Assembly: GCF_003350475.1 (NCBI RefSeq)
Contig: NZ_QQAV01000006.1
Span: 186,001-250,000, forward strand
Source: Pseudacidovorax intermedius
GTDB lineage: Bacteria; Pseudomonadota; Gammaproteobacteria; Burkholderiales; Burkholderiaceae_C
Direction of reading: 5' to 3'
Length of the DNA: 64,000 nucleotides
Each line of letters starts with the position of its first letter. Position 1 is the stretch's first letter. A program made the translations under genes and the position numbers. Below are positions 48,059-56,620 of this stretch, piece by piece. Below the pieces are notes generated by a model that was not told the origin of the DNA, searched no databases, and was given only the letters and a program-made list of their open reading frames with translations.

Positions 48059-49098
48059 GCGCGCTGTCGCCAAGCACGAACCCGGCTCCCGGCACAGGCA
48101 TCGCCGCCGCGCCTGTGGGCTCGCGCTACGGCGTCTTCCTCAACGTGGAAGACCCCGACAGCGACCCGCGCGATGCACTGGCGCAGACCCTGCTCACGGG
48201 CGAGCTGGCCGAGGCACTGGGCTTTCATTCCGTCTGGGTGGCCGAGCATCACCACAGCCGCTTCGCCATCGGCAGCGCGCTCATGGTGCTGATGGCCCAG
48301 CTGGCGGCACGCACCCGTCGTATCCGCCTGGGCACGGGCGCCGCGCTGCTGCCGCTGAACGACCCGGTACGTGTGGCCGAGGATGTGGCCGCCCTCGACC
48401 TGCTCAGCGGCGGACGCATGGAATTCGGCGTGGCGCGCGGCGGGCCTTTCCCGGCGCAGTACCGGCATGCGGGCGTGGCCTCCGAGGCCGAGGCGCGCGA
48501 GCGCCTGCTGGAGGCCCTGGCCTTCATCCGCCGCCTGTGGCGCGAGGATGCGGTCGATTTCGATGGACGCCACTACCGCAGCCACGGCCTGTCGGTGCAT
48601 CCGCGTCCGCTGCAGCAGCCCGTGCCCGTGTGGCTGGCCAGCCTGAGCCCCGAGGCGCTGCGCCTGGCGGCGCAGGAGGGCCATGGCCTGATGGCCACGC
48701 CCTCGGCCGACCTGGCCAAGGTGGCGGCGGCCATCGCGTCCGAGCGCAGCGCCCGACCGCGGAACTGGCGCTTCGCCATCGCCCGCTTCTTCCACTGCGA
48801 GCCGGACCATGGCCGGGCCGTCGCCCACGGGCTGGCCGCCGTTCGCGCCTACCCGCAACTCATGGGCGTGGAATTCGGGGCGCAGGGCAGGCCGCCGATG
48901 TTCCGGCCCGATGCCGACGACGACACCATCCTGGCCAATGCGGTGATCGGCGATCCGGCCCATTGCGCGGCCCGGCTGCGGCTGTTGCAAGCGCAACTGG
49001 GCCCGCACCTGCTGCTGCTCAAGCCGGCCGTGCACGCGCCGGCCGCGGCCCGCGAGGCCCTGTCGCTGTTCATGCAGTCCGTGGCGCCCGCGGTGTGA
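48055..49098 (+). CDS. Luciferase-like (LLM) flavin oxidoreductase
   Basis: A 347-residue LLM-class enzyme with good family blocks: YGVFLNVEDPDSDPRDALAQ, LGFHSVWVAEHHHSRFAIGS, RIRLGTGAALLPLNDPVRVAE, LDLLSGGRMEFGVARGG, and the FMN-binding GDPAHCAARL near the end. A monooxygenase or flavin reductase of unknown substrate. It overlaps the globin-like gene and precedes the mod promoter. Confidence 0.9.
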   Translation: MSALSPSTNPAPGTGIAAAPVGSRYGVFLNVEDPDSDPRDALAQTLLTGELAEALGFHSVWVAEHHHSRFAIGSALMVLMAQLAARTRRIRLGTGAALLPLNDPVRVAEDVAALDLLSGGRMEFGVARGGPFPAQYRHAGVASEAEARERLLEALAFIRRLWREDAVDFDGRHYRSHGLSVHPRPLQQPVPVWLASLSPEALRLAAQEGHGLMATPSADLAKVAAAIASERSARPRNWRFAIARFFHCEPDHGRAVAHGLAAVRAYPQLMGVEFGAQGRPPMFRPDADDDTILANAVIGDPAHCAARLRLLQAQLGPHLLLLKPAVHAPAAAREALSLFMQSVAPAV

Positions 49099-49113
49099 CG
49101 GGCTTCACAACGC

Positions 49114-49128
49114 TGGCGCGTATATTGC
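49114..49128 (+). promoter_or_regulatory. Sigma-54 (-24/-12) promoter of modBAC
   Basis: TGGCGCGTATATTGC followed by A has GG-N10-GC and the TTGCA -12 element; one mismatch in the -24 block. Predicted start near 49140. TATATT at 49121-49126 could alternatively act as a sigma-70 -10 box. Confidence 0.7.
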
Positions 49129-49136
49129 ACCCCGGT

Positions 49137-49160
49137 CGTTATGTACTGAACTACGTAGCA
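49137..49160. promoter_or_regulatory. ModE operator at the modB start
   Basis: CGTTATGTACTGAACTACGT then AGCA: an inverted repeat ATGTA-N6-TAC[G/A]T of the same type as 47397. It overlaps the predicted transcript start and ends one base before the modB ATG. Repression of molybdate uptake by Mo-loaded ModE is the expected effect. Confidence 0.75.
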
Positions 49161-49161
49161 A

Positions 49162-49869
49162 ATGTCGCAAAACCTCCCGCCCGCTCTGTCGGATCTGTCC
49201 CAAAGCCTCCAGGCCACCGACTGGCATCCCCTGCTGCTCTCGCTCAAGGTGGCGGGCGTGGCGACCGTGCTGGCGCTGGTCGTGGGCACGGCGCTGGGCT
49301 GGCTGTTCGCCCGTCGGCGCTTCGCCGGCAGCAGCCTGCTGGAGGCGGTCTGCATCCTGCCCCTGGTGCTGCCGCCCACGGTGATCGGCTACGCCATCCT
49401 CGTTCTGGCCGGACGGCGCAGCGTGGTCGGCGGCTGGCTGTACGAGTACTTCGGCTACACGATCGTCTTCAACTGGCACGGGGCCGTCGTCGCCTCGGCC
49501 GTGGTGGCCCTGCCGCTGGTGCTCAAGTCGGCCAGCGCCGCCTTCGGTGGCGTGGACCGCAGCCTGGAAGCCGCGGCCCGCACGCTGCGGCAGTCGGCCT
49601 GGAGCAGCTTCGTGCGGGTGACGCTGCCGCTGGCCTGGCCCGGCATCCTGGCCGGCACGCTGCTGGCCTTCGCCCGCGCGATGGGCGAATTCGGCGCCTC
49701 GCTGATGGTGGCGGGCTCCATTCCGGGCAAGACGCAGACCCTGTCGATGGCCATCTACGACGCCGTGCAGGCCGGCGAGGACCGCACGGCGCTGCTGCTG
49801 GTGCTGGTCACCTCGGTGCTGTCGGTGGCGCTGCTGGTGGTGTCCAACCGCTTCCTGTCGCTGCGTTGA
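49162..49869 (+). CDS. modB: ModB, molybdate ABC transporter permease
   Basis: A 235-residue inner-membrane permease with five to six hydrophobic segments and the ABC-coupling EAA loop (SLEAAARTLRQSAWSSFVRVTLPLAWPG). VLPPTVIGYAIL is typical of ModB. No clear ribosome site; the operator abuts the start. It forms the channel of the molybdate importer with ModA and ModC. The order modB-modA-modC-modE differs from modABC. Confidence 0.95.
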   Translation: MSQNLPPALSDLSQSLQATDWHPLLLSLKVAGVATVLALVVGTALGWLFARRRFAGSSLLEAVCILPLVLPPTVIGYAILVLAGRRSVVGGWLYEYFGYTIVFNWHGAVVASAVVALPLVLKSASAAFGGVDRSLEAAARTLRQSAWSSFVRVTLPLAWPGILAGTLLAFARAMGEFGASLMVAGSIPGKTQTLSMAIYDAVQAGEDRTALLLVLVTSVLSVALLVVSNRFLSLR

Positions 49870-49911
49870 GCTGAGCTGCCCATCGGCCACGTCCCCCCAT
49901 CGCATCGTCTT

Positions 49912-49943
49912 TGTCGCATCTGTCGCATCTGTCGCATCTGTCG
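49912..49943 (+). repeat. Three and a half copies of TGTCGCATC
   Basis: A 9-base perfect tandem repeat between modB and modA, ending 16 bases before the modA ATG and overlapping its ribosome-site region (GAGAAGGAG follows). Confidence 0.95.
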
Positions 49944-49958
49944 AGAAGGAGTCCCACC

Positions 49959-50735
49959 ATGTCCCGTCCCCCGTCCCTGGCCCGCTTCACCCGTCGCGAT
50001 CTGGCTGTGCTGGCCCTTGCCGCGTTGCCGGCGCTGGCCGCGGCCCAGCAGCTCACCGTATCGGCTGCGGCGAGCCTGACCAATGCGTTCAAGGAGCTGG
50101 CGCCCAGGTTCGAGGCCACGCATCCGGGCGTCAAACTGGTCTTCAACTTCGCCGCCTCCGGCACGCTGATCCAGCAGGTTGCCCAGGGCGCGCCGGTGGA
50201 TGTGTTCGCCAGCGCCGACCAGGCGACGGTGACGCAGGGCATCGAAAAGAAGCTCTTCGACGCCGACAGCAAGCGCGACTTCGCCCTCAACACCGTGGTG
50301 GCCGTGGTGCCCGCGCAGGGCGGCCCGGCGCTGGCCTCGGTCAAGGACCTGGCCGGCGCCGCCGTCAAGCGCATCGCCATCGGCAAGACCGCCACTGTGC
50401 CGGTGGGCCGCTACACCAAGGAATCGCTCGACGCGGCCGGCCTGTGGAGCACGCTGGAGCCCAGGTTCGTCTACGCCGACAGCGTGCGCCAGGTGCTCGA
50501 CTATGTGGCGCGCGGCGAGGTCGATGCCGGCTTCGTCTACCGCACCGATGCCGCGATCGGCGGCGACAAGGTGAAGATCGCCTTCACCGCCACCGGCCAC
50601 ACGCCGGTGAGCTATCCGGTCGTCGTGGTCAGCGAGAGCCGCCAGAAGCCGCTGGCGAAGGAGTTCATCCAGTTCCTCGCCACGCCGCCGGCGATGGAGG
50701 TGCTGAACAAGTACGGCTTCGGCCAGCCGTCCTGA
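49959..50735 (+). CDS. modA: ModA, periplasmic molybdate-binding protein
   Basis: A 258-residue binding protein with a signal sequence (RRDLAVLALAALPALAAAQQ, possibly Tat-like RR). The mature part starts LTVSAAASLTNAFKELAPRF; FAASGTLIQQVAQGAPVDVFASAD and the DYVARGEVDAGFVYRTDA block are typical. It binds molybdate for ModBC. The stop overlaps modC as TGATG. Confidence 0.96.
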   Translation: MSRPPSLARFTRRDLAVLALAALPALAAAQQLTVSAAASLTNAFKELAPRFEATHPGVKLVFNFAASGTLIQQVAQGAPVDVFASADQATVTQGIEKKLFDADSKRDFALNTVVAVVPAQGGPALASVKDLAGAAVKRIAIGKTATVPVGRYTKESLDAAGLWSTLEPRFVYADSVRQVLDYVARGEVDAGFVYRTDAAIGGDKVKIAFTATGHTPVSYPVVVVSESRQKPLAKEFIQFLATPPAMEVLNKYGFGQPS

Positions 50736-51520
50736 TGGCGCTGATCGACGTCGACCTGCAGCTGGCCGTGAGCGATGGCCAGCGCCGCTTCGCGCTGCAC
50801 ACGCGCTTTCGCAGCCAGGCGCGCATGGTCGCGCTCTACGGCCCCTCGGGCGCGGGCAAGTCGCTCACGCTGCAGGCGGTGGCCGGCCTGCTGCGGCCCG
50901 AGCGTGGCCATGTGCGCATCGGCGGGCGCACGCTCTTCGATGCCGAGGCGGGCATCGACCTGCCGACGCAGCAGCGCCGCGTGGGCTACCTGTTCCAGCA
51001 CTACGCGCTGTTTCCGCATCTGAGCGTGCGCCAGAACATCGCCTTCGGCCTGACCACCTGGCGCCGCCGCCGTCTGGACGCGCGGGCGGCGCAGCGCGTG
51101 GACGAGCTGCTGGTCAGCTTCGGCCTGGAGGCCATGGCCGATGCACGCCCATCGGCGTTGTCCGGCGGCCAGCAGCAGCGCGTCGCCCTGGCGCGTGCCC
51201 TGGCCTGCGAGCCGCAGGTGCTGCTGCTCGACGAGCCTTTCGCCGCCCTCAACCCCATGCTGCGCCACGACCTCCGGCAGGAACTGGCCGCCGTCTGCGC
51301 CCGCTGGCAACTGCCCGTGCTGATGATCACGCACGACGTCGACGACGTGCTGGCGCTGGCGGAGGAAGCGGTGCTCATCGAGCAGGGCCGCGCCGTGCGG
51401 CAGGTGGACGTGGCGCGGGGCACCGGCGTCGAGCTGGAATTGCTCGGCGCCCCTGCGCGCGCCGCCGAGCCGCCGCAGGCCGCGGCGGTGCGCCGCCTGC
51501 TGGGAGCCGCCCATGGCTGA
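50735..51520 (+). CDS. modC: ModC, molybdate ABC transporter ATPase, short form
   Basis: A 261-residue ATPase: Walker A GPSGAGKS, Q-loop LFQHYALFPHLS, signature LSGGQQQRVALARAL, Walker B VLLLDEPFAAL, H-loop ITHDVDD. About 90 residues shorter than E. coli ModC because the C-terminal molybdate-binding MOP domain is absent; the two MOP domains in the adjacent ModE could sense molybdate instead. It overlaps modE by eight bases. Confidence 0.95.
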   Translation: MALIDVDLQLAVSDGQRRFALHTRFRSQARMVALYGPSGAGKSLTLQAVAGLLRPERGHVRIGGRTLFDAEAGIDLPTQQRRVGYLFQHYALFPHLSVRQNIAFGLTTWRRRRLDARAAQRVDELLVSFGLEAMADARPSALSGGQQQRVALARALACEPQVLLLDEPFAALNPMLRHDLRQELAAVCARWQLPVLMITHDVDDVLALAEEAVLIEQGRAVRQVDVARGTGVELELLGAPARAAEPPQAAAVRRLLGAAHG

Positions 51521-52304
51521 CGCCACGCTGCTGCATGGCGAGCTGCGCCTGGCCGGGCGGCTGGACGCGCGCTTCTTCGCCCTGCTCGAAGCCATCGACA
51601 GCACCGGCTCCATCAACCGCGCGGCGCGCACCGCGGGCTACAGCTACAAGGGCGCGTGGCTGTTGCTGGAGACGGCCTCCAACCTTGCCAACGAGCCGCT
51701 GATGTCGCGTGCCACCGGCGGCAAGGGCGGCGGCGGCACGCAGCTCACGCCGGCAGCCCATGCGCTGCTGGCCGCCTGGCGCGGGTTGCAGGGTGCCCAC
51801 GCCGACTTCCTGCGCGCGCAGGAAGCCCTTCTTGTCCAACAGCCGGCCCTGGCCGGCCTTCTCCGGAGAATTGCCATGAAGACCACCGCCCGCAACCAGT
51901 TCGCCGGCACCGTCAGCGCCGTCGAGTCCGGCCCGGTGACCACGCAGCTCACCATTGCCCTGGCGGGCGGCCAAGAGATTGTCGCCACCATGACCAGCGC
52001 CGCCGCCACGCGGCTGCAGGCCGCCGTGGGCAAGGAGGCCATCGCCCTCGTCAAGTCGTCGGCCGTGGTGCTGGTGACCGACTTCGCCGGCTACCAGCTC
52101 TCGGCACGCAACCAGTTCGCCGGCACCGTCTCGCGCGTGGAGCGCGGCGCCGTCTCCTCGCTCGTGGGCTTGACGCTGCCCGGCGGCGCGGTGATCACGG
52201 CCAGCGTCACCAACGACGCCATCGATGCCCTCGGCATTGGGGTGGGCCACGCCGCCACGGCCGTGGTCAAGGCGTATTCGGTGATGGTGGCGATGCGTGC
52301 GTAG
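51513..52304 (+). CDS. modE: ModE, molybdate-responsive regulator
   Basis: A 263-residue ModE. Residues 1-110 are a winged helix (SINRAARTAGYSYKGAWLLLE); two MOP/TOBE domains follow from about 123, each starting ARNQFAGTVS. Mo-bound ModE represses mod genes and would be the ligand of the palindromes at 47397 and 49137. Last gene of the mod operon; convergent with the hydrolase gene behind it. Confidence 0.95.
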   Translation: MADATLLHGELRLAGRLDARFFALLEAIDSTGSINRAARTAGYSYKGAWLLLETASNLANEPLMSRATGGKGGGGTQLTPAAHALLAAWRGLQGAHADFLRAQEALLVQQPALAGLLRRIAMKTTARNQFAGTVSAVESGPVTTQLTIALAGGQEIVATMTSAAATRLQAAVGKEAIALVKSSAVVLVTDFAGYQLSARNQFAGTVSRVERGAVSSLVGLTLPGGAVITASVTNDAIDALGIGVGHAATAVVKAYSVMVAMRA

Positions 52305-52337
52305 GCAGCCCGGACCAGAGAGAGCGCCAGCGTTGCG

Positions 52338-53603
52338 CTAGTCGTTGAACGGAATCGCCGGATTCGCAACCCCTGGCGTTCCCGGCAGGGTCAGGGCGGC
52401 ACAGTTGCCTGCAGGCGTCTGCCCGGCCATGACCTGCCGCACGAAACGCAGCTCGTCGTCGAAGGCCGCGTTGACGATGCCGTTGTGCGAGACGCCGGCA
52501 TAGGTCTGCCAGGTCAGCGGATTGCCAGCGGCACACAGCGCCGCCGCAGCGGCGTACTGGCGCCTCGGCGGCACCGTGCGGTCGGCCAGACCCGTGCCCA
52601 GGAACACGGGCGCCGGCATGCGCGTCATGCTCATCTCGGTGCTCTTGAGCAGCAGAGCCTCCAGCGCGGCGGGATCGCGGGCGAACGAATTGCCGGCGTT
52701 CAGGCCGTTGCGCTGCTCGTAACCCCGCATATCGTCCACGCAGGTCTCGCGCGCCATCTTGAGCATGGGCAGCGCGCCTTCCGTCACCAACGATTCGGCA
52801 CTGGGCCCTCCATCGGGAATCGCGCCGCCGACCAGCCGCAGCATGGCAAAGCGCACCGGCCCCTTGGGATTCGGTGCCGACTCCGGCGCCTGGTAGGGGC
52901 CCTGTGGGAACACCGGGACCACGCCGGTGGCGATGGTGGCGCGCAGCTTCAGTTCCGGCGCGTACTCGGGGGCGATACGGCTGGCGCCGATGGACGAGGC
53001 CGAACCCTGGGACTGGCCCGTGATGACCACCTCGTTGGCGATGCGGCCGGGATAGGCCGACAGCGCGGCGCGTGCGCTGTCCAGGATCGACCGGCCTTCG
53101 GCCTCCCAGAACAGGTAGGGATGCGGGCCGGGGCCGCCCAGGCCCTGGTAGTCGGTGGCGACGACGGCGAAGCCCTGTTGCAGCCAGCGGTTGAGGTAGG
53201 TGGCGTCGCGCGGCCGGTGGCCCGTCCACGACGGCGCGCAGCTGTCCGCCACGCCCAGCGTGCCGTGTCCCCAGGCCACCAGCGGCCAGCCACCGGCGGG
53301 CGGCGTGCCCTGTGGCAGGTAGAGCGTGCCCGAGACGGGGATCACGCCCGAACGCCAGCGTGCATCGGTCGAGCTGTAGAGGATGCGCTGCTGCAGGCCG
53401 GCCGCGGTGAGTTCGGGCTGGGTGGGCTGCGGCTCCATGCGCAGCATGACGCCCGGCCTGGCCGGCAGGTCGCCGGTCCAGGCATAGAAGGGCGAGAGGG
53501 TCTGGTCGCCCGCGACGGGGCCGGTCGGCAGGCGGCTGCCGGTCGAAGAAGGCACGGCACAGCCGGCCAGCATGGCCGCGCAGGCCAGGGCAAGAAAACG
53601 CAT
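52338..53603 (-). CDS. Lipoprotein alpha/beta hydrolase (secretory-lipase-like)
   Basis: A 421-residue lipoprotein: signal MRFLALACAAMLAGC with a lipobox cysteine at position 15. The alpha/beta fold shows VAWGHGTLG, the nucleophile elbow TGQSQGS, and a late GVSHNG histidine. It resembles secretory lipases or cutinase-like esterases. It lies outside the nif island and is not part of an operon with its neighbours. Confidence 0.87.
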   Translation of the reverse strand: MRFLALACAAMLAGCAVPSSTGSRLPTGPVAGDQTLSPFYAWTGDLPARPGVMLRMEPQPTQPELTAAGLQQRILYSSTDARWRSGVIPVSGTLYLPQGTPPAGGWPLVAWGHGTLGVADSCAPSWTGHRPRDATYLNRWLQQGFAVVATDYQGLGGPGPHPYLFWEAEGRSILDSARAALSAYPGRIANEVVITGQSQGSASSIGASRIAPEYAPELKLRATIATGVVPVFPQGPYQAPESAPNPKGPVRFAMLRLVGGAIPDGGPSAESLVTEGALPMLKMARETCVDDMRGYEQRNGLNAGNSFARDPAALEALLLKSTEMSMTRMPAPVFLGTGLADRTVPPRRQYAAAAALCAAGNPLTWQTYAGVSHNGIVNAAFDDELRFVRQVMAGQTPAGNCAALTLPGTPGVANPAIPFND

Positions 53604-53787
53604 GGGATGTCTCCGGAACTGCCGGCGTCATGGCCGGCTGGGTTGGAAGCATCGATCTTCGCGGCAGCCTCCGATGGCGACCCATTAAAAATCGCCGCCA
53701 CCCATCAGCGTTCGCGATGGCTCGGGCCCGGGCCTGCGCCGCACGGGACGGCAGGCGCGGGGCGCGTGGGCCCGGCCGGGCCGGTGC

Positions 53788-55113
53788 TCAGTCCGGCTTG
53801 GTGGCCTCGGCCGCCTTGGCGTGTGCGGCCTTGGCCTGCAGCCGGTACTGCGCGATCTCCGACAGCCGCAGCCCCTCGGGCAGCGCCGGCCGGTACTTGC
53901 CATTGCCCACGCGCTGGGCGTGGTAGATGCCGGTGTGGCCGGAACTGAGGTAGCTGGCCAAGCAGCCGATGGCCGCCAGCGGGCCGATGGCCGGCCCGAA
54001 GAGTTCCACCGCCATCACGATCGTCGCCACCGGCGTGTTGGCCGCGCCCGCGAACACCGCCACGAAGCCGATGCCCGCCAGCATCGACACCGGCATGTGA
54101 AGGAGCGGCGCCAGCGCATTGCCCAGCGTGGCGCCGATGTAGAACAGCGGCGTCACCTCGCCGCCCTTGAAGCCGGTGCCCAGCGAGACGATGGTGAAGG
54201 CCATCTTGCCCAGGAAGTCCCACGGTGGCAGCGGTCCCTCGAAGGCCGCCACGATGGTCGGAATGCCCAGTCCGATGTAGCGGTGGGCGTCCAGCGCCCA
54301 GACCGCCACCGCGACCACCACCCCACCCGCGAAGGGACGCAGTGGGGGATAGGCGATCCAGCGCCGCACCCAGCCGCCCAGGCGGTGCGTGGCCACGGCG
54401 AACACCCGGCCGGTGAGCCCGAAGGCGATGCCCGCCAGCGTGACCGCCAGCACGCTCCACAGCGTCACGGGGGCCACGCTGCTCACCACGTAGTGCGTGT
54501 GGTGCACGCCCCAGGCCAGCCCCACCTGGTCGGCCACGATGGCCGCCACGGTGCACGGAAAGAGCGCGTCGTAGCGCATGCTGCCGATGGCCAGCACCTC
54601 CAGGCCGAAGAGGGCGCCCGCCAGCGGCGTGCCGAACACCGACGAGAAGCCGGCCGCGATGCCCGCCATCAGCAGGATGCGCCGGTCCTCGTTGTCCAGC
54701 CGGAACAGGCGCGTCAGCTGGTCGGCCAGCGCACCGCCCATCTGCACCGCGGTGCCTTCGCGCCCCACCGAGGCGCCGAACAGGTGCGACACCACCGTGC
54801 CGCCCAGCACCAGCGGCGCCATGCGCAGTGGCACGGTCTTCTGAGGATCGTGGATCTCGTCGATGATGAGGTTGTTGCCGGCCTCCACCTGCTTGCCCAG
54901 GCGCCAGTAGATCCAGCCCACGGCCGCGCCGGCCAAGGGCAACAGCCAGATGATGGCCGGATGCGTCTCTCGCCATCGCGTGGCGGCGTCCAGTGCGAAG
55001 AGGAAGAAGGCGGAGGCCGAGCCGGCCAGCGCGGCCACCAGGCTGGCCAGGGGCAGCCACTTGGCCACCGAGCGCAGCACGGCAAGCTGCTCGAAGCGGG
55101 AATGTCGGGTCAT
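53788..55113 (-). CDS. ClC-family fluoride/proton antiporter (ClC-F, EriC-F type)
   Basis: A 441-residue ClC protein with about ten membrane segments. The filter regions are EAGNNLIIDEIH, GASVGREGTAVQMG and GTGFKGGEVTPLF, deviating from chloride ClC (GSGIP, GREGP) as in the fluoride branch. A fluoride riboswitch stands directly upstream at 55198-55257, strongly supporting fluoride export. The C-terminus is charged and cytoplasmic. Confidence 0.92.
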   Translation of the reverse strand: MTRHSRFEQLAVLRSVAKWLPLASLVAALAGSASAFFLFALDAATRWRETHPAIIWLLPLAGAAVGWIYWRLGKQVEAGNNLIIDEIHDPQKTVPLRMAPLVLGGTVVSHLFGASVGREGTAVQMGGALADQLTRLFRLDNEDRRILLMAGIAAGFSSVFGTPLAGALFGLEVLAIGSMRYDALFPCTVAAIVADQVGLAWGVHHTHYVVSSVAPVTLWSVLAVTLAGIAFGLTGRVFAVATHRLGGWVRRWIAYPPLRPFAGGVVVAVAVWALDAHRYIGLGIPTIVAAFEGPLPPWDFLGKMAFTIVSLGTGFKGGEVTPLFYIGATLGNALAPLLHMPVSMLAGIGFVAVFAGAANTPVATIVMAVELFGPAIGPLAAIGCLASYLSSGHTGIYHAQRVGNGKYRPALPEGLRLSEIAQYRLQAKAAHAKAAEATKPD

Positions 55114-55197
55114 GTCGTCGATGCGAAGGGAAGGGACCTGACCCAGCCGTGCGGTGCGGACGCGAGCGCCTACAGCTTCCCGACGAGGTCAGGGGCA

Positions 55198-55257
55198 TGT
55201 AGGCATCATCAGCCGCGGCAGGCGCCACGGCGGTTCATGGAGGAATGCCATCTCCAG
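55198..55257 (-). promoter_or_regulatory. Fluoride (crcB) riboswitch
   Basis: On the minus strand it begins GGAGATGGCATTCCTCCATG, then AACCGCC, a short hairpin, and GGCTGATGATGCCTACA, matching the fluoride riboswitch consensus including the conserved ATGG, AACCGCC and TGATG-GCCTAC parts. A TATGAT -10 box (55266-55271) lies just ahead. It controls the ClC-F gene 85 bases downstream. The rest of 55258-55480 has an AT-rich patch at 55297-55335, likely promoter DNA. Confidence 0.93.
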
Positions 55258-55480
55258 GGCCGTCGATCATAGCGTTGGGTCGCGCCCGTTGCGCCAATTG
55301 AAACAAAGCGTTAATAATTCCTTTGACTTCATTTGCTGGTGCGCCGCCCACCCCGGGTGCGCCGTGCGCCTCACGACCCTCCGCCACCATGTGCCTGTGT
55401 CCGTCCGCCCCCCACTGCGCCATCGCCAGCGGACCGGTGCGTCCGGCCGGGTGGCAGGCTCATGGGGGCGGCCGCACCGC

Positions 55481-56602
55481 ATGACGAGCCGCTGGCAGCA
55501 CTGGTGGCGCTCGTTGACCGGCCGCGCCGACACGCCCGGCGTGCCCGCGCCCGCGCCTCGCCGCCACATGGCGACCGCGCCTGCGCCTGCGCCGCTAGCA
55601 CCCGAGTTCGAATGGCGCGAGGTGGAGGCCGGCCCCGACGCCGCACCCCAGGCCTACGCGCCGCCGCCCACAGGCGGCCTGCCCGAGCAGTTGGCCAGCT
55701 TCCAGCTCACCGCCGCCGACGCCCTGCTGGAGGAGCAGGCCCGCCGCGTGCGCACGGTGCTGCGCGAGATCCCGCCGCCTCCACGCGCGTTGCAGCAGCT
55801 GGTGTCGCCCGACTTCGTGTCGCGCGCTGGCGCCTCGGAGCTGGCGGCGCTGGTGATGGGCGAGCCGCTGGTGGCGGCCAAGGTCATGGCGGCCGTCAAT
55901 TCGCCGCTCTACGGCGTGCGCCAGCCGGTGGGCAGCGTCAGCCAGGCCATCACCTTCCTGGGCCTGACCACGGTGCGCAACATCTGCCTGCGGCACATGC
56001 TGGGCATCTCCTTCAACAGCGGCTCGCCCTTTGGCCGCCGGGTGCTGGACACGCTGGACGCCTCGGGCGGGTTGGCGGGCGCGCTGTGCCTGCGCCTTGC
56101 GCCGCGCCTGCAGCTGGAGGACCCCGGTGCGCTGGCCACCGGCGTGGTGATCTCCTTCGTGGGCCACCTGGCCGCCACCACCTTCCAGCATGCGAGCCGC
56201 GCGCCCGACGATGCCGTGGCGCCCGGCGCGCTGCTGCCGCGGCTGCGCCTGCAGCAGGCCCATTGGGGTGTGTCGGCCAGTGCGCTCGGGCAACTGCTGA
56301 TGCGCGAATGGAAGCTGCCCGCCCATCTGGCGGCGGACGCCTGGGCGCTCGAATCCGTGCTGGTCACGCCGCTGGAGGCGGTGCCGCCGGCGCGCGCACC
56401 CGCCCTGGCCCTCGGCTACCTCTGCGCCCGCATCGGCGAGCGACTGGCCTGTGGGCAGTTCCTCGGACCGCAGGAACTGGATGCCGTGTTCGACAGCGAC
56501 CCGGACTTCCACCATGTGCGCAGTTACCTGGGCCTGCCGGCCCTGGCGCCGCTGCCGGCATTGCTGCGGGAGGAGCGGACCCTGGAGGGCCTGCGCGTCT
56601 GA
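55481..56602 (+). CDS. HDOD-domain signalling protein
   Basis: A 373-residue protein. The first 100 residues are proline/alanine-rich; the HDOD domain runs from about 100 to 300 (LVMGEPLVAAKVMAAVNSPLYG, VGSVSQAITFLGLTTVRNIC). HDOD proteins are adaptor modules in signalling, lacking HD catalysis. ATG 55481 (MTSRWQHWWRSL) is chosen over earlier in-frame starts because the upstream part is not protein-like. Convergent with the Hsp70-like gene. Confidence 0.85.
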   Translation: MTSRWQHWWRSLTGRADTPGVPAPAPRRHMATAPAPAPLAPEFEWREVEAGPDAAPQAYAPPPTGGLPEQLASFQLTAADALLEEQARRVRTVLREIPPPPRALQQLVSPDFVSRAGASELAALVMGEPLVAAKVMAAVNSPLYGVRQPVGSVSQAITFLGLTTVRNICLRHMLGISFNSGSPFGRRVLDTLDASGGLAGALCLRLAPRLQLEDPGALATGVVISFVGHLAATTFQHASRAPDDAVAPGALLPRLRLQQAHWGVSASALGQLLMREWKLPAHLAADAWALESVLVTPLEAVPPARAPALALGYLCARIGERLACGQFLGPQELDAVFDSDPDFHHVRSYLGLPALAPLPALLREERTLEGLRV

Positions 56603-56620
56603 CGCGCCGACGCCCGCTGC

